From: Candidatus Omnitrophota bacterium
GTDB lineage: Bacteria > Omnitrophota > Gorgyraeia > Tantalellales > Tantalellaceae
Reading direction: 5' to 3'
NCBI GenBank assembly: GCA_028717825.1
Contig: JAQUNB010000006.1
Location: 1-12,814, forward strand
DNA: 12,814 nucleotides
A program made the translations under genes and the position numbers. The number at the start of each line of letters is the position of its first letter. Position 1 is the stretch's first letter. Below, piece by piece: positions 4,237-12,270 of this stretch. Under the pieces are notes generated by a model that was not told the origin of the DNA, ran no database searches, and was given only the letters and a program-made list of their open reading frames with translations.

Positions 4237-7200
4237 CGACTTCATGACAGCCGAAACCGCTTCCCAAAGCTCAACTATTTCCTGTGTATCAACGGGCCTG
4301 ATCCTCACCAAAATAATACCGGACGCCGAGAGCTTACCGTTTTTAAAAGCAGTTCTAGCAATACTTTGTGCGGATTCATTGTCAAATTTACCTGATATAG
4401 CGGCCAAACCTTTGGCAATGCTCAGTATTGCTGACTTACGAACATCCTGCGACAGTTTATCTTCTCCCCCTGCTTTCTCGGACCTATCAAAATAATTGAA
4501 TAAGGCAAGTCCGGCCATGCCGCAGGCATCGATCGGCGTAACCGTTTCGCCGTTATTACCATCCAAATAAACAGTATATGTATCTTCCTCGATCTTTTTA
4601 TCTTTATTGTAGAGAAACGTGATCATCCTCTTCTCACTCTTTCTACCGTTCTTATTAAACTCGTCTATTTCTTTCTTTAATTCCTCGACACCTTCGTTTA
4701 CACCGTTTGCATTAACATCATCCGCAAACACGTTTATAGTGATATCCCCCATCTTATATACCTGAAACTTGCCGTTAAGTTTACTTTTGATAAGCGCCGC
4801 TTTACCAAAAATTACCGGCAGCGGTTGTCCGGTTTTTTGTTCGCTGACGCCGATATTGATAACGGCTTCTTCGCCTCCAAACATGTTATGGGCGTTAGAA
4901 TTCATAATCTCTTCAGAGACTTTTTTAACTCCATCAAGCATGCCATCCCAATTATTATCGGCCCGATTAGTTTTGGGAAGATTCGCATTTATCTCCCATT
5001 GCCCTTCCTGATTCATGGACACGATAGATTTTTCTTTTTTTTGGACTTTTTTTGGGGATCTTGATTTGACAAGAGTCTGGATCCATCTGGGGCCGGTATT
5101 GCTCTCAAAAAATTCTCTGTTCTTGTATTCAAATATCGTGTCCGGTTCCGATAAATCCATGATCCTCGATAAGAGCTCATCCCCTTCCCAAGTCTCATAT
5201 TCTCCCGCGGTCTCTATGATCATCTGACCACCGGGAACGAGTGAATCAATAAGCATTTTTAACCAACTATCACTAATACTATCATTATCTACATAAGCCG
5301 GAAGATTACCCAAACGGATGGTCCCGATGCTTTCGGGTTCAAGTTTTAAATCTCTTACATCCCGCTGAAGTACGGTAGCTCGATCCTCGACGTCTAAAAT
5401 GGCCCTTGCTTGATTTAGATATGCCGCTACGACTGGGTTTTTATCTATAAATATATATTTCCGTTCGGAAGATAAATTCCGTAAACAGGATACAGGATTT
5501 ACTCCTGACGCTAAATCAAGAAATGGTTTTTCGTTGGCAGGAGAACATGGATTTATATTGCCATTGATTGTGCCATCCAGACTAAATTCTCCTTGAGTTT
5601 TAGCCCGCCAAATAGACCAACAAGCTTCGAATTTCCCAATTGCTTCCGCAAAGGCTTTTGCCTTCTCATCCGAAGAAGCTCTATCCACGAATTCAGTAAA
5701 TTTCCTAAGAGATTCATAATTACCGATATCTTTCCCGGTTAATTCCATGAATGCTTGCCTGCTAGCTTCATAGGCTTCATCAAAATTATTGTACTGATCA
5801 AAAGATAAAGCGAGAAGTATCCCCCCTACCAGTTCCACAAAAACATTTTTTCGTTCACTTTTCTTTTCTATGGAAGTAACAAGTCTGGGGTTGATCGAAA
5901 AATAAATATCCCTCGCCTCTTTGGCATATTTATCCATGTCTTCATTTAACTCGTCCTTGGCCCTCGCGCGGGATTTTGCTGTGGCGATTATTTCTTTAAT
6001 TAATTCGGCTTTGCCTTCAGGTGAAGGTTCGGCAAATAATTTCTGTCTCATCTCAATAGCGTAATTCAAGTCCGGCACTTTTCCGGTTCGGCTAAAATAT
6101 TCGAGAAGGTCGAAAAAGATCAATTGGTCGATAGCGTCAGGCGTCTCATTTTGATCGCTATAAATTACAGTTAAAGCTTCTGAAACATCGCCATAGATAA
6201 CTTCATCTATTGTTCTCTCCGGGCATACATGATTATAGGCGCCTACAAACGATGTTATATTTTTTGCCCACGTAAAATTGTACCTAAAAACTTCTAACTG
6301 GTTTTCGACTTCCTCCTCTATCTGGTCTTCTGTCATATTTTTATCCCATTTAAAAAACATTTCGACATCAATAAGGATAGCTTCTCCTTTATAATATTTT
6401 CTTCCATTTAGTTCCTGATCCTCCATAAGTATCATGAACTGAAGATCACATGGACGGTATCCTTTTGCATATATAGTACGAGTTATCCTCTTGATACTCT
6501 CCATCGTTCGTCCATTTACTGCCTCAGATAGTACTTTGAAAGAAGCATCCATCGTACATACACCCATAACTTCTTCCATCGCAAAAGCGGGAATCCTGCC
6601 TAAGTTAACAGCTTTGTATGCGGGAGTAATTTGATCATCTGCCGCTATCCTATCAGAGTTATCTTTGGTTATTTTTGCTAAATCGCTAAAAAATGCTATT
6701 TCTTTCTTAAAGGATTCTGCGTCTCTCTTTATAGTTCCCTCGTAGCGCTCTCTATTCCCATTAAATGCACCTAGTTTTGGAAGCTTCATCGCTTTGACAG
6801 CAAAAAGAACATCGCTGTCGGGGAATTTCGCTTCAAATACAACGCTTTTATCTCCCCTATTTAAAACGCGCCCCGTTAATATCGGCACAGGCGTTCCCGG
6901 TTCTATCACCTGCCACCCCGGCAGCTCCGTGATCCCGTGTTCCGCCAGTATCCTGTTATTGCTAGCTATAATCGTTCCCCGAAATTTTGCCGTAGCGATT
7001 ATTTCCTTGATCACTTGGGCCTTATTAATAGAGGCATCTGCTGTAAATAACTGCTGGTTTTGCTCAATAGCATAAGTTAGATCCGGCATTTGACCGGTTT
7101 GAGCAAAATAGTCAACCAGATCGAGGAAAACACGTTTATAGATCTTCATGGCAGTCCGGCCCTCTTTATGATATACCACATTAGAACAACCACCGTTATT

Positions 7201-10200
7201 GTCATTTAATTCAACATCTTCGATCCCGTCTTCGGGGCATAACTTGTTATGTGCATCAATAAATGCAAAAATATCCTGTGCGCGAATAATGCGGCCTCCA
7301 AGCGCAGTTACCATATCTCTCATCTCATTCGTTATTCTGGAACTATCTATCGGTGATTTATCTTTAAAAAAATTATTCGCGTAAAGTAAAACCGTTTCAC
7401 CTTTACGATAATGTCTGCCGTTTAGAACCTGATCTTCCGTAAGGATCATAATATTAATATTTTGCGCACGATATCCTTTCGCATATATGGCGTTCACAAT
7501 CCTTTTAACACTTGGGATCGTCAGTTCATTCGCAGCACCAGCCAGCTCTTTGTCGCTTGCTGTTGCTGTACTTTTGCCGATTACCCGCTCCATGCCAAAG
7601 GCTGGAAAGGCCCCTAAATCAACCATATAAAACGCGGGGATAATTTGATCATCAGGAATAAACTGCCCGGATTTACTTACGATATTTGCCAGGTCCCGGA
7701 ATGTCGCCATCTCTTCCATAAAACTCGATAGCGCCGTTTGCCGTACTATTTCAAATCTTTCATCAGTATCAACAGTTGCCCTTTTGGGGATCTTCATCAC
7801 TTTGACGGCAAAGAAACCGTCGGTAGCGGGAAATTTTGCCTCAAAAACGATCCCGCGATGGCTGCTTCCCAAAACGTGCCCCGTTAATATCGGTGTATAC
7901 GCTCCCTGTTCTGTCACCTGCCACCCCGGCAGCTCCGTGATCCCGTGTTCCGCCAGTATCCTGTTATTGTTGGCTATAATTGTTTCCTGGGATCCTGCCA
8001 CGGGGAAAACGTCTATCGGCGGAACGGTTTCATCGGTTGTTTTCTCCAGATCGATAAAACCTGCTAATTCAGCATGTAACTCTTTTTCGTCTATCTCAAG
8101 TATGTCTATCGCAGTTTTATATATGTCTAAAAATGATCCTTCATCATAATTTTCCTTCAAGTTTTTATATGCCTCCAAAAGCCATCCACAATCCCGCTCT
8201 CTGTTCCTTATATACGCGAGTTGATATAAGTTTTTTAAAATTTTTAGTTTTGTATCAGGGTCGAGCATGTCAAAAACATTCTTCATATTTTTCGCTTGGC
8301 GCAGTGTTTCCCTGTAATACTTCGTTGTCCTCTTAATAATGCCTTCCGTGCCAACCTTGTTCAAGAGCTCATCCAATCTGCCGATATTACCGAAAAACAG
8401 ATCGATCAAGCGGTAAGAATCAACATTTGACTCGCCATTAAATAGCTGCTCCTCATCGATAAGCAAAACTCCGATCCTATATTTTTTCCCTCTGTTCTGT
8501 TCGCGAATGTACCATTCCGCTCTCTCGACATGCGGCGGACATACGGGAACCTTCGCTCTTGCGACCGCTCTTGTGATCCCTTGTTTTTCCATAAGTGCTT
8601 CTATCGCTTTTTTTCTTAAAACTTTAAAATAACGATCCTTTATTTTTTCCGCTCTATCCGAAGATACATCGCCACGGGTATGTACTCTCAAATCCAGATC
8701 ACTTATGACGTCCCAATCAGGAGTTCCCTCCTTTGTTAAAACGTATGACATGGAACCTATTACGGAAACTATCGGCTCGTAACCAAGTTCTTCTCTTGAA
8801 ACAGAGATTAAAATATCTACGGGGTTAATGCCTTGCACCCCAAACCTATTCTCGGGTAAGGTAAAATCTACATCTGCCTTGTTCCTATGCCGGATACCTT
8901 TTTTAGTTACCAGTAACGTTGAACCCTTGTCCTCGGGCTTTTTCTTGATCATCGCGGGATTCAAATCCCACCACGGTTTGCTTAAAAGCACCACAAGGTT
9001 CACCAAAGAATGCACGGCTATTGAAAAGCCAAGGAAGGTTAATATATTGTGCGGCAAAAACGGTATGTGATTTATCAAGACCGGAACTACTATCACGTTC
9101 ATGACTGCGACCGCTACAGGCGCAAGATACCACTTGAATAGCCTTTTAAACGTAGGAGGCGCCCGCCTTGTGTATTTATGATGCGCTACAAATATAACGG
9201 CCGCAACTACCAATAAGAATATCCCCAAATTGACACTCTCCAGAAACTTGAGCTTTGTAACAGCAAGCGGCAGACCCCTGTAAATAAATTCTTCAACAAA
9301 AGGCGCGACAAGAAGGGCCCTGACCCACGGGTTCATGTTCTTTGTTATTCTTTTTAACCATTGGGTAACGGCTGTGCCTTCGGAGTTCCCGCCAAGCTTA
9401 CCTTTGCTGTCAGCCGGATGTTTTGGAGTAATCCCGCCTTTCTCCTGACCGTTTTCTTTGGGTTCCAACACAACCTCAATCCCCGCTTTTGAAACACCAG
9501 CTATTAAGCTTCTCAACGAAATAAACTTAGGTAAATCTTCCAGCCCCTCATGATATCTCCCTTTTTTGTCCCTAAAACCTATTTCTATAATTTTCCATTT
9601 TTTAAAAATATGTCCGATATAAGTATCTTCAAATCGTTTCCCTTCATACAAATCTCGGAGTGTTTTTTTATTTACTATTCTCTCTTTCATTACAACCCAA
9701 GGAAAGACATCCACCAACTGATCAATAATAAGCTGTGCTAAACCCCGCCCACGATAGGATACCCCTTCAATATTTCTGTTTATTTTCAACATTCCGCCAG
9801 TGATTTGTCTATTATCCGCAATATTGAATTCATGATTTCCAACTTCTCTCCCATCTGAGAAGCGCCGCAAACTTATTGTATATGGGTAAAACATGGCTTT
9901 ATCGTCATAATAAACTTTCATAATAAAATTTTCGCCATCTACTTTAAAAATCTTATTGTAAAGTTTCCGGATCCAAACCATTTTTGAAAGGATCACCTCT
10001 GGAATACCCATCGGGTCTCTCACGTTTAGAGTTCCCCTGTTAATGCCGGCGGTATCCTCCTCTAAAATTACACCTTCATTATGAAGATTTTCTCTATCTA
10101 TCTCGATAATCTCGCCATTTTTAAAGATAACAACCAGATTGTTACCATCTTCTGACAAATAAATATTTTCAAGAGATTTTCCTGCGGCATCCTGACCTTT

Positions 10201-12054
10201 AAGTTCAACTATTTTTTGCCAAACAATTACGGCGGCCTTAAAAACGCCTATGCCGTTTTTGCTATATACTTCTTCGGCAAGTAGCGGTGCCAGCTTGCTG
10301 GCTATAGCTAGATTTGAGATCCTCGCAAGAACAAAATTGAGCTTACGTTCGATCACGTTCGTTTTGCCAGCCAAAAGATCAAAGTAAGGATTTTTGTATC
10401 TTTCTTCCGTTACAAACTTCGGCAGTATCGATACATATGAAATGCCTTCTTTTTTAAACAGCTCACAAAGATTTTCCGTGTGGAAACCGCCGGTGATTAG
10501 GATGGTGACTTGTGGCTTGTGACTAGTGGCTCGTATTTCGGGTTTTGGGGTTTGGGGTTCGTGCGTCGTCTCTCGTCTATCGTTGTCTCTCGTCTCTCTA
10601 CCATCGTTCCTCGTAACGTGGGCCGTGGGCCGAGCAACGTGTCCCGAGAACACCATATTCTTCAAAAACGCCTCGTCGCGCTTAAACGAATACTCATAGA
10701 ATTTTAACATATCCGCGAGATAACCATCTAACCTGCTGACATCCTTGCTGAGCTTGGCTGTTATCCCATACTTCACGGCGTTCTTTTCGATAAAACGGGT
10801 ATAGTTAGACGTGTAGAAACTGCTTTTATTCCTAAGATAATATTCATAATCTCTTCGTGTAAGCGATATCTTGAAAATATTTTTCATAATAGCAAGATCT
10901 CTAGAAAGGTCGTTCAGCTCAAGCTGTATGTCGCTCTTAGCAAGTTTTTTTATGATCTCGTGTTCCAGAAGGTCCAGTTCACCCATAACAAGAGATTTAT
11001 CGACTGTTTCATATACGCTAAGATACGAAACATAATCGGCTAGTTTCGAAAATTCTTCTTCTTTTATGCCCGCCTCCTTCGCGCGCCGGAAAAGATATTC
11101 ATAAAACGACCTTTCCGTGATCGCCTGATCCTTAAGATCCAATATCTTCTTTACAAGCTCGTCTATCTCGTTCTTTGAAAGCCTCTCTCTTAGCGCATCG
11201 ATCAACCGGCTTCTCTCTTTTGAGGCCTTTTCAAAATCTGTACCCTTTTCAAGCTCCATGGCCCGGATCAATCGTTCAAGATTTTTGTGCTGTTTTATAT
11301 CTATCCCGATCGCGCTAGCTTCCCGCGCCAAGATCTCCAGATACTCCCTAAATTCCATGTTGGAAGCTTTGTAAGCATTGAATGCCATGTCAACTTTCAA
11401 GAGGTCCTCGGGATATATATGCCGCTTGAGATCATTCAATATGTGCGTAAGCTCAGCTAGGTAGACCTCAATTTTCTCTTTATGCGAGAGGTGATCTTTG
11501 TACACTTTCAGGTTTGACAAATAAAGCTCTTTATTTTCGATTCCCCAAAGCTGCATTTTATCCGGATTATTTATCGCGTAAAATTCGGCGCCGCTGATCT
11601 CTCCTGTCTCGACAAAGTGATCTGTAACCTGCTCCTTGACCTTTTTGCCCTTTATCACGTCGAAAACCTTAAGGTCATATGCCCCGGCCCCGCCTTCGAG
11701 GTTGGCTATGTTTATATCGAACTCTTCCGCGAGATAATTCAGGATATCTCCCACCCGTTTTTGCGCGAAATAGTTACAATGGGCATCCTGAATATGGATC
11801 ACGGTCTTTCCTGACGACCCTTTGTGGAAAAATTGAACTTCACCAAGCCCGTCCGGCAGCGAAAAAGTATCGACATTGAACACGGGGATGGTTTTTACAT
11901 TGTCTGCAATCTGGATTTGTTCGAAAGGGTTCTTGGATATACTGCCAGCCGCCAACGCGTCCGGCAAAACCATTGTGAAGACAAAGGCGAAAAGGGTGAT
12001 AAGACTTATCACCCTTTTAAAATATGTTGGCATATGTAGATTATCGTTATTCAT
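4231..12054 (-). CDS. Giant exported multidomain protein (ChaN/TraB-like, GNAT, CPBP protease, nucleotidyltransferase, two kinase-like, methyltransferase)
   Basis: An unbroken 2607-residue frame. Order read from motifs: 1-35, signal peptide (hydrophobic 15-30, cleavage likely after ALA). ~40-655, ChaN/TraB/EreA-like domain with HIQDAH (His87, His92), NLEGG (Glu120) and ITGGFHT (His525), split by helices 180-460 and a repeat-encoded linker 471-515. ~690-845, GNAT acetyltransferase with YRGRGLA (Arg768-Ala773). ~895-1030, CPBP intramembrane protease with EEFIYR (Glu921, Glu922, Arg926), FVAHH (His958/959) and HSLVN (His1015, Asn1019). ~1060-1300, nucleotidyltransferase-like with IGS (1099-1101) and SDLDL (Asp1119, Asp1121). 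1355-1693 and 1694-2033, tandem kinase-like modules. ~2170-2330, class I methyltransferase with LDLASG, IFIDKNP and LVPGGQMII. 2345-2607, unrecognised. The start at 12054 has only a weak ribosome site; Met8 is an alternative. The cofactor-using folds are unexpected after a signal peptide. Domain calls are motif-based; the combined function is unknown. Confidence 0.85.
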   Translation of the reverse strand: MNNDNLHMPTYFKRVISLITLFAFVFTMVLPDALAAGSISKNPFEQIQIADNVKTIPVFNVDTFSLPDGLGEVQFFHKGSSGKTVIHIQDAHCNYFAQKRVGDILNYLAEEFDINIANLEGGAGAYDLKVFDVIKGKKVKEQVTDHFVETGEISGAEFYAINNPDKMQLWGIENKELYLSNLKVYKDHLSHKEKIEVYLAELTHILNDLKRHIYPEDLLKVDMAFNAYKASNMEFREYLEILAREASAIGIDIKQHKNLERLIRAMELEKGTDFEKASKERSRLIDALRERLSKNEIDELVKKILDLKDQAITERSFYEYLFRRAKEAGIKEEEFSKLADYVSYLSVYETVDKSLVMGELDLLEHEIIKKLAKSDIQLELNDLSRDLAIMKNIFKISLTRRDYEYYLRNKSSFYTSNYTRFIEKNAVKYGITAKLSKDVSRLDGYLADMLKFYEYSFKRDEAFLKNMVFSGHVARPTAHVTRNDGRETRDNDRRETTHEPQTPKPEIRATSHKPQVTILITGGFHTENLCELFKKEGISYVSILPKFVTEERYKNPYFDLLAGKTNVIERKLNFVLARISNLAIASKLAPLLAEEVYSKNGIGVFKAAVIVWQKIVELKGQDAAGKSLENIYLSEDGNNLVVIFKNGEIIEIDRENLHNEGVILEEDTAGINRGTLNVRDPMGIPEVILSKMVWIRKLYNKIFKVDGENFIMKVYYDDKAMFYPYTISLRRFSDGREVGNHEFNIADNRQITGGMLKINRNIEGVSYRGRGLAQLIIDQLVDVFPWVVMKERIVNKKTLRDLYEGKRFEDTYIGHIFKKWKIIEIGFRDKKGRYHEGLEDLPKFISLRSLIAGVSKAGIEVVLEPKENGQEKGGITPKHPADSKGKLGGNSEGTAVTQWLKRITKNMNPWVRALLVAPFVEEFIYRGLPLAVTKLKFLESVNLGIFLLVVAAVIFVAHHKYTRRAPPTFKRLFKWYLAPVAVAVMNVIVVPVLINHIPFLPHNILTFLGFSIAVHSLVNLVVLLSKPWWDLNPAMIKKKPEDKGSTLLVTKKGIRHRNKADVDFTLPENRFGVQGINPVDILISVSREELGYEPIVSVIGSMSYVLTKEGTPDWDVISDLDLRVHTRGDVSSDRAEKIKDRYFKVLRKKAIEALMEKQGITRAVARAKVPVCPPHVERAEWYIREQNRGKKYRIGVLLIDEEQLFNGESNVDSYRLIDLFFGNIGRLDELLNKVGTEGIIKRTTKYYRETLRQAKNMKNVFDMLDPDTKLKILKNLYQLAYIRNRERDCGWLLEAYKNLKENYDEGSFLDIYKTAIDILEIDEKELHAELAGFIDLEKTTDETVPPIDVFPVAGSQETIIANNNRILAEHGITELPGWQVTEQGAYTPILTGHVLGSSHRGIVFEAKFPATDGFFAVKVMKIPKRATVDTDERFEIVRQTALSSFMEEMATFRDLANIVSKSGQFIPDDQIIPAFYMVDLGAFPAFGMERVIGKSTATASDKELAGAANELTIPSVKRIVNAIYAKGYRAQNINIMILTEDQVLNGRHYRKGETVLLYANNFFKDKSPIDSSRITNEMRDMVTALGGRIIRAQDIFAFIDAHNKLCPEDGIEDVELNDNNGGCSNVVYHKEGRTAMKIYKRVFLDLVDYFAQTGQMPDLTYAIEQNQQLFTADASINKAQVIKEIIATAKFRGTIIASNNRILAEHGITELPGWQVIEPGTPVPILTGRVLNRGDKSVVFEAKFPDSDVLFAVKAMKLPKLGAFNGNRERYEGTIKRDAESFKKEIAFFSDLAKITKDNSDRIAADDQITPAYKAVNLGRIPAFAMEEVMGVCTMDASFKVLSEAVNGRTMESIKRITRTIYAKGYRPCDLQFMILMEDQELNGRKYYKGEAILIDVEMFFKWDKNMTEDQIEEEVENQLEVFRYNFTWAKNITSFVGAYNHVCPERTIDEVIYGDVSEALTVIYSDQNETPDAIDQLIFFDLLEYFSRTGKVPDLNYAIEMRQKLFAEPSPEGKAELIKEIIATAKSRARAKDELNEDMDKYAKEARDIYFSINPRLVTSIEKKSERKNVFVELVGGILLALSFDQYNNFDEAYEASRQAFMELTGKDIGNYESLRKFTEFVDRASSDEKAKAFAEAIGKFEACWSIWRAKTQGEFSLDGTINGNINPCSPANEKPFLDLASGVNPVSCLRNLSSERKYIFIDKNPVVAAYLNQARAILDVEDRATVLQRDVRDLKLEPESIGTIRLGNLPAYVDNDSISDSWLKMLIDSLVPGGQMIIETAGEYETWEGDELLSRIMDLSEPDTIFEYKNREFFESNTGPRWIQTLVKSRSPKKVQKKEKSIVSMNQEGQWEINANLPKTNRADNNWDGMLDGVKKVSEEIMNSNAHNMFGGEEAVINIGVSEQKTGQPLPVIFGKAALIKSKLNGKFQVYKMGDITINVFADDVNANGVNEGVEELKKEIDEFNKNGRKSEKRMITFLYNKDKKIEEDTYTVYLDGNNGETVTPIDACGMAGLALFNYFDRSEKAGGEDKLSQDVRKSAILSIAKGLAAISGKFDNESAQSIARTAFKNGKLSASGIILVRIRPVDTQEIVELWEAVSAVMKSL
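5956..6975 (-). repeat. Kinase-like module 2 of the giant protein (catalytic residues kept)
   Basis: Residues 1694-2033 repeat the preceding module from NNRILAEHGITELPGWQV to KEIIATAK. Kinase-fold landmarks: SVVFEAK strand, FAVKAMK with Lys1754 (VAIK-like), Glu1785 in SFKKEIAFF (helix C), hinge AFAMEEVMG, catalytic-loop-like YRPCDLQFMI with Asp1870, and LIDVE with Asp1896 at the DFG position. The catalytic-loop and metal-binding Asp are both present, so ATP-dependent activity is plausible, though there is no classical glycine loop or DFG triad. The kinase-like assignment is by inspection only; an aminoglycoside-phosphotransferase-like or other PKL family is possible. Confidence 0.55.
6976..7992 (-). 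repeat. Kinase-like module 1 of the giant protein (degenerate)
   Basis: Residues 1355-1693 are a duplicate of the module that follows. The VAIK-like Lys (1418, FAVKVMK), helix C Glu (1447 in SFMEEMA) and hinge (AFGMERVIG) are retained. At the catalytic loop it reads YRAQNINIMI, with Asn1532 where module 2 has Asp1870. At the DFG position it reads LLYAN, with Tyr1558 where module 2 has Asp1896. These are the usual marks of a pseudokinase. Its likely job is therefore structural or regulatory, perhaps controlling the adjacent module. Confidence 0.55.
10505..10647. repeat. Heptamer-periodic repeat inside the giant gene
   Basis: On the plus strand 10505-10647 divides into 20 seven-base units with a single 3-base phase break: GTGACTT, GTGGCTT, GTGACTA, GTGGCTC, GTATTTC, then GGGGTTT, GGGGTTC, GTGCGTC, GTCTCTC, GTCTATC and so on, including an exact 11-bp direct repeat GTCTCTCGTCT at 10568 and 10585. 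On the coding strand it encodes residues ~470-517, a basic, low-complexity Thr/Arg/His/Pro segment (RNDGRETRD, THEPQTPKPE) just before the ITGGFHT strand. This looks like an intergenic-type repeat that invaded a coding region in an open frame and became a surface linker. Confidence 0.7.
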
Positions 12055-12113
12055 TTTAGTTTAGCCTATATAAAACATGCTTCCTTTTTACTGGACTAAT
12101 TTAAGATACAGTT

Positions 12114-12119
12114 ATTATA
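12114..12119 (-). promoter_or_regulatory. Possible -10 box of the giant gene
   Basis: The minus strand has a perfect TATAAT here, about 60 bp before the start codon at 12054, which would give a leader of some 50 nt. The -35 region is poor (TGTTAA or AATGTT at suitable distance), so the promoter is tentative. The remainder of the 216-bp gap is AT-rich with no clear terminator for the aldo/keto reductase gene. Confidence 0.35.
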
Positions 12120-12270
12120 CAACAAGTAATGGTATTAACATTGCTTTATTTTCTTACTTTTTTAAATACTAACTTTTAGATGAGATCTTCCGCTGAATGG
12201 CTTTACAACATTAACATTTATTTGAAGTAATGAATGGATTGTGGATGGGTATATTATTGAATTTTTATGA

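Noticed and set aside
3974..4267. 97-codon minus-strand open frame between the GH1 and giant genes
   Set aside because: It is the translation of the heptamer array and overlaps the end of the giant gene in another frame; its Phe/Cys/His-rich sequence is a product of the repeat.
12061..12078. Five-codon leader peptide (MFYIG) upstream of the giant gene
   Set aside because: An ATG at 12078 follows a GGAAGC stretch and ends at TAA, but the spacing is too short for a good ribosome site and nothing suggests attenuation.
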